DNA from: Nemertoderma westbladi
Lineage: Eukaryota > Xenacoelomorpha > Nemertodermatida > Nemertodermatidae
Assembly (NCBI GenBank): GCA_032718475.1
Contig: JAUCBJ010008497.1
Location: 1 to 21,784, forward strand
DNA length: 21,784 nucleotides
Direction of reading: 5' to 3'
Position numbers and translations under genes: made by a program. How positions within the stretch are numbered: the stretch's first letter is position 1; every line of letters starts with the position of its first letter. A model generated the notes under the pieces. That model had not been told where the DNA came from. It made no database searches and saw only the letters and a program-made list of their open reading frames with translations. Positions 18,131 through 21,784 of this stretch are shown piece after piece.

Positions 18131-18502
18131 CGATAAGGGAAACTTTTGTAATTCAGAGTTTTCTTCCCTGGCGGTTATTGCTTCAACACAACTACTTATT
18201 GTCCATCGCTCCGCTCAATCTTAAGAATTTTACTATAAAGTCGCGCCGTTGATAATTACAGGGATTCTTATTTCTAAGCGGCGCGGCGCGGCGGGACTAA
18301 TATTAATCATTGTTATTATTTCGAAGTATTACTTTTGTTTTTTTTATGTTAAATCATTTTATTATTTTAGTCTCAGTTTGCTTCCCCGTCTATCACAACG
18401 GGCGCCATTCATACCTATTCATTCAGCGGGAAATCGACTCAAATAACAGCTGATAAGAGTTGTGAGATTGATTTGCGATTATTGTTTTGGTTCTTTAACT
18501 TA
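18126..18502 (+). repeat. direct repeat A, copy 1 left part (INCENP stop and downstream)
   Basis: Begins attaacgataaggg, where the first bases are the end of the last INCENP codon and the TAA stop. It matches 19719-20093 with only a handful of differences over 377 bp (for example ttacaggg/ttataggg and catacctat/catatctat). It contains a GC-rich gcggcgcggcgcggcggg block and ttattgttttggttc. It probably holds the start of the INCENP 3' UTR. Confidence 0.95.
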
Positions 18503-19463
18503 AGGGGGGGGGGGGTGCTACTCCTTTGTTATGCTTTATTTTCAGAAGTTTTTTTTGGAATCAACATGGCCGTGGCCGATTACGTGAAAACTTTTAAGGA
18601 AAATACCGCTATTTTTCAAAATATTTTTCAAAAAAAGCACTGTTATTTTTCGTAAAAAAATGTGATAACAGTTTAACAATTTATTGCAAAACTCAAAAAA
18701 AACTGCTCTAATTTTATTATTGCGCACACTAGTAGCTTTCATTTGATACCAAAAACTTACAAATTAGTTTATAAACGGCGGAGGACTGGTGTTTTGAAAA
18801 TTTAAAAATACCATTCCGAGATAATTGCCTTTAAAGTTGAACCTTCCCGCGCAAAAACTGTCTGTTAATATGTGTGAATGTCTGTATAGCAACACGAAAA
18901 CACAAAACCATGCTCAGATTTTTGCTTTGGGGGTTTTCCTGGACGCTGATTTTATTTCTGAGGTCATATTTAACTTTTAATGAAATCTGGTTTGTCTGTC
19001 TGTCCTTTTTTCTGACTATCCGACAATCAGTCCGTCAAATATAAGAAAAGGGCACACCGTTAGCTAAAAGTTTAGTTTAGGGGTTTTCTGGGTCGCAGAA
19101 TTCATTTTGAGTATCAGATTTAACATTTGATGACTTCCAAATTATCTGTTTGGCTGTCAGGCTGTCGGTTATAATTTGACGGACAGACTGGCAGAAAGAA
19201 ACGACGAGGCCAAATTTGATTACTGACATCAGAAATGAAGTCACCGACCACGAAAACCCATAACGGAAATTTTTTAGACAGATGGTATGTTTTCTATTGT
19301 TTTGGAGTCATACTGACGGACAGACAGACATAATTATCTCGAGAAGTAAGACAGATCTTGCTAAACGGTTTATAGATTTGGAATCTTAATAAAATCTGCT
19401 CTAGATGAAATAGAAAAAAAAAAAAAATTTGAAAGCCAGTATCCCCCCCCCCCCCCCCCCCCG
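18503..19463. mobile_element. 961-bp segment interrupting repeat A copy 1
   Basis: Repeat A copy 2 has only about 77 unrelated bp at this place. The segment starts at a G12 run (18504-18515) and ends at a C20 run (19443-19462); just inside the runs, tgctact on the left and agtat on the right give a weak inverted match. It holds diverged internal repeats: the ggggttttc...catatttaac block at about 18930-18985, again at 19080-19128, and inverted at about 19222-19262, with gtctgtctgtcc/ggacagacagac words. An AATAAA (19388-19393) is followed 20 bp later by A14 (19414-19427), which resembles a processed 3' end. There is no coding region. It may be an inserted element, or the tail of a retroposed transcript. 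Confidence 0.5.
19388..19427 (+). terminator. AATAAA followed by A14, possible polyadenylation relic
   Basis: AATAAA, a 20-bp gap, then 14 A. This is the first AATAAA on the plus strand I found after the INCENP stop. It could be the INCENP polyadenylation signal with a genomic A-run, or the tail of an inserted retrocopy. Confidence 0.35.
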
Positions 19464-19615
19464 TCTCAAGATGTCACTCACTATTTTTTACTTGTAAGGT
19501 GCCTGGCTACTAGTTACTGTTAATCTCGTTTATATTTCTCATTATTAGCCCCTATATATTTTTAATAAGTATGCAATCGCCTCATGCAATAATTGTAGAT
19601 TAATTGAATTACATA
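19464..19615 (+). repeat. direct repeat A, copy 1 right part
   Basis: Resumes the match to copy 2 at gtctcaagatgtcactcac (copy 2: gactcaatgtcactcac at 20171), through acttgtaaggtgcctggc and tactagttactgttaatctc, fading after the agcccct word with several indels. Confidence 0.85.
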
Positions 19616-19718
19616 TTATCTGTCATTGTCAGAGTTTATTATACTAATATTACATTATTTTAGTAACACAAAGTTCGATGGTGTCAAATCTCCCTTCTCA
19701 ACTAACTAGTTACCACAC

Positions 19719-20355
19719 ATTAACGATAAGGGAAACTTTTGTAATTCAGAGTTTTCTTCCCTGGCGGTTATTGCTTCAACACAACTACTTATTGTCCATC
19801 GCTCCGCTCAATCTTAAGAATTTTACTATAAAGTCGCGCCGTTGATAATTATAGGGATTCTTATTTCTAAGCGGCGCGGCGCGGCGGGACTAATATTAAT
19901 CATTGTTATTATTTCGAATTATTACTTTTTGTTTTTTATGTTAAATCATTTTATTATTTTAGTCTCAGTTTGCTTCCCCGTCTATCACAACGGGCGCCAT
20001 TCATATCTATTCATTCAGCGGAAATCGACTCAAATAACAGCTGATAAGAGTTGTGAGATTGATTTGCGATTATTGTTTTGGTTCTTTAACTTACTAATTA
20101 ACATTGTTAATTCAACGAGACGGGATATTTATGTACCGATTTGGGATTTGCGTCCATTTCCCCATCCCCTGACTCAATGTCACTCACTATTTTGTACTTG
20201 TAAGGTGCCTGGCTACTAGTTACTGTTAATCTCTTTTATATTTCTCATATTAGCCCCTTATACTTTAGATATTTTGAATGCAGTTCTTATAAGCTGGTTA
20301 TTAATTATTCAAAAAGTATGTAATCACATCTTGCAATAATCTGTATATTAATTAT
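19719..20355 (+). repeat. direct repeat A, copy 2
   Basis: The match to 18126 starts sharply at attaacgataaggg; the bases before it are unrelated to the INCENP coding end. The copy holds no INCENP coding sequence. A 77-bp stretch (20094-20170) replaces the 961-bp segment of copy 1. Its 5' part is about 98% identical to copy 1, so the duplication is recent. Confidence 0.9.
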
Positions 20356-20580
20356 TATTGGCACTTATTTTTCCATCACTAAAAAAATCATTTTTTCACT
20401 AAATTTAATGAAATAATCACTATTTTAAATCTTTTTCACTACACTTAATCTAATCACTTATCACTAAAGTTAAATAATTTTAACCAATAAAATATGTACC
20501 GGTACTTCGAATCCCATGCCAATAAGAAAATAGTGGAAGAATGATTAAATCTAGTGCAAGAGATTTAGTTAAAAAAAGGA
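20356..20580. repeat. AT-rich tract with degenerate atcactaaa repeats
   Basis: ccatcactaaaaaaatc, tttcactaaattt, aatcactatttt, tttttcactacac, atcacttatcactaaag follow one another to about 20475. No gene is seen. Confidence 0.6.
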
Positions 20581-20663
20581 CTCGTGTGGTTGATTTACAT
20601 GAGTTTTTAGCATGAGCGAAGCGAGTGTTAAAATGCCAACGAGCGGAAAACTCAATACACGAG
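20581..20663. repeat. short inverted repeat ctcgtgt..ttga / tcaat.acacgag
   Basis: ctcgtgtggttga (20581-20593) is inverted at tcaatacacgag (20652-20663), with gagcgaagcgag inside. It resembles dispersed palindromic repeats but the family is not assigned. Confidence 0.5.
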
Positions 20664-21540
20664 GGCAGAATAACTGATTTTGCTAAAGAAAATGACTGGA
20701 AAATAGTGTTTTCTGTTACGTTTTTATATCGAATATATTTTTTATTTGAAAAAAATTACATTATTAATTGTGTTAATTAGCAAGTTGTAAGACTTGATTA
20801 CTGTAAGTTGAAAAAAACAGCTACAGACTACCGCAGTACCTACTGACCTAAAGCAAAAACGGCACTAACGGTTTTGGTGAAATTTTGCATGAACCATGAA
20901 AATAGATTTCTATGGGTAGGCTTACTTGTGAAATCCCGGTTAAATTGAAACATCTAAACTTGTTCTATTTCTAAAAATAACCCCATAACGCGAAAATTGC
21001 CTTAGTTGGCATAGACTCAATGATAGAATCACCAGCTCCCCTGAAAAAAATGATAAAGAGGGCCTAGTAATGCATGTTATTGAATGGATAGGCCCAAACT
21101 GCAGAGAAGTATATTACTAGCCAAGTTTAGTAAGGTTGTGTTTACTCAGTCACTATATCCCAGACAGTAAGCAAACATCAACTGTTAGTTTGTAATGTAT
21201 AATTATATGATGTTAGACAACCACGACATAGTTGCAATCGTTGTGTTTGAGTGTTTCCTTAGCCCAGCGGGCTGGTTCTCATATTCGATCCTGCATATCA
21301 GCATAAAAAAAATGAATGATTTTATTACCAAATCTGAAATGACGTCAACTTTATAAAGCGTAAGACTGCATTTAATACACAGTAAAGAACGTCTACTCAC
21401 CACAGCGTTACGATAATATAACTGCTATTTATTACGTTTAACTTAACAGTGATTTGCTGAGATTTGAGATGCTTGATACATAGATTGCATTGATTTTACT
21501 TTTTTTCCCGGCGAAAAGGTAAAGTAAAATTTTGGTGGAA
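20664..21540. other. non-coding stretch, no recognised feature
   Basis: AT-rich, with no supportable gene. A tagcccagcgg word and a ttcgatcc word near 21257-21288 resemble tRNA promoter boxes but are too close together for a tRNA. Confidence 0.45.
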
Positions 21541-21560
21541 TTTCTTCAATTTTATTACAG

Positions 21561-21653
21561 AAGATCCCACTGACGACGAACCTCCAAGGAAGACACTGAC
21601 CATCTAACCCAATCCATCAAGAACTTGATTCCAACCAAACAATTGGTAATAAA
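21561..21653 (+). other. possible last exon with polyadenylation signals
   Basis: A pyrimidine-rich tract tttcttcaattttattacag (21541-21560) is a good 3' splice site. The frame that is open from 21563 encodes DPTDDEPPRKTLTI and stops at TAA 21605-21607. AATAAA follows at 21648-21653, and again at 21695-21700. Together this looks like the final exon of a plus-strand gene whose earlier exons I could not find in the window. The peptide resembles the TDDE..PRK core of INCENP IN-boxes but lacks the rest of that domain. Splice-like signals occur by chance in AT-rich DNA, so this is a weak call. Confidence 0.35.
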
Positions 21654-21784
21654 ACGCAACAAAAGACACCAAGAATGCCTTCAGTGAAACGGGAAATAAA
21701 AACTTCCAAATTGGTCAATGTAAAGACAAACTCCAGCAACTCCTTCAGATAAATTGCCATGTGTAGCGACTTTATATGGCCTTA

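Noticed and set aside
18126-20093. Repeat A as a pair of LTRs
   Set aside because: The repeats do not have TG...CA ends, the sequence between them has no retroelement genes, and the similarity continues beyond the first block in both copies.
21257-21288. tRNA-like A and B boxes
   Set aside because: The boxes are only about 15 bases apart, too close for a tRNA or SINE head.

Overview
This window looks like a repeat-dense, AT-rich stretch of animal nuclear DNA, probably from a marine invertebrate. The reasons are a recognisable INCENP gene (animal chromosomal passenger complex), LINE reverse transcriptase relics, tRNA-derived SINE heads, an eukaryotic IS3-like transposase, many short inverted-repeat elements and no operons. 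Frequent 'taggcctac'-like words and long C-runs are in keeping with this, but I cannot name the species or phylum from sequence alone.

Layout. Positions 1-3,930 are mostly non-coding: a small inverted-repeat element with a second truncated copy (827-1175), an AT-rich tract, a minus-strand tRNA-like SINE head, C-runs and a short hairpin. Positions 3,938-6,410 hold a 20-bp minisatellite attached to a Leu/Ser-tRNA-like SINE, then a minus-strand IS3-like DDE transposase broken by one apparent frameshift, a small hairpin element, and a second copy of minisatellite plus SINE start in the opposite orientation. Positions 6,490-10,490 hold a 61-bp tandem repeat, two LINE relics and a third short piece, and a palindromic element (8127-8508) with an apparent 9-bp target duplication. 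Positions 10,660-14,100 are a mosaic of foldback or palindromic elements, one of which (10776-11508) also has a 9-bp direct flank, together with CAGTTA-type arrays.

The one clearly intact gene is at 15,554-18,130 (+): an 858-codon, uninterrupted INCENP. It has an N-terminal CEN-like region with an LPKTP motif and basic cluster, a very long charged helix built partly from a 15-residue repeat, a 10-residue Ser/Gly/Thr repeat array, and a C-terminal IN-box ending in the TSS motif that Aurora B phosphorylates. The absence of introns suggests a retrogene or lineage-specific intron loss. A 1.3-kb foldback element and a further 90-bp hairpin lie directly upstream. Downstream, the sequence starting inside the last codon/stop codon is repeated almost identically 1.6 kb further on; the first copy is interrupted by about 960 bp bounded by a G-run and a C-run.

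At the right edge (21,541-21,653) there is a good 3' splice site, a short open frame and AATAAA signals, so a last exon of a plus-strand gene is possible. Its short peptide resembles the acidic TDDE-PRK core of the INCENP IN-box, which may be chance. The genes do not form a pathway: INCENP is a host cell-division gene and most of the rest is transposable-element material in various states of decay.
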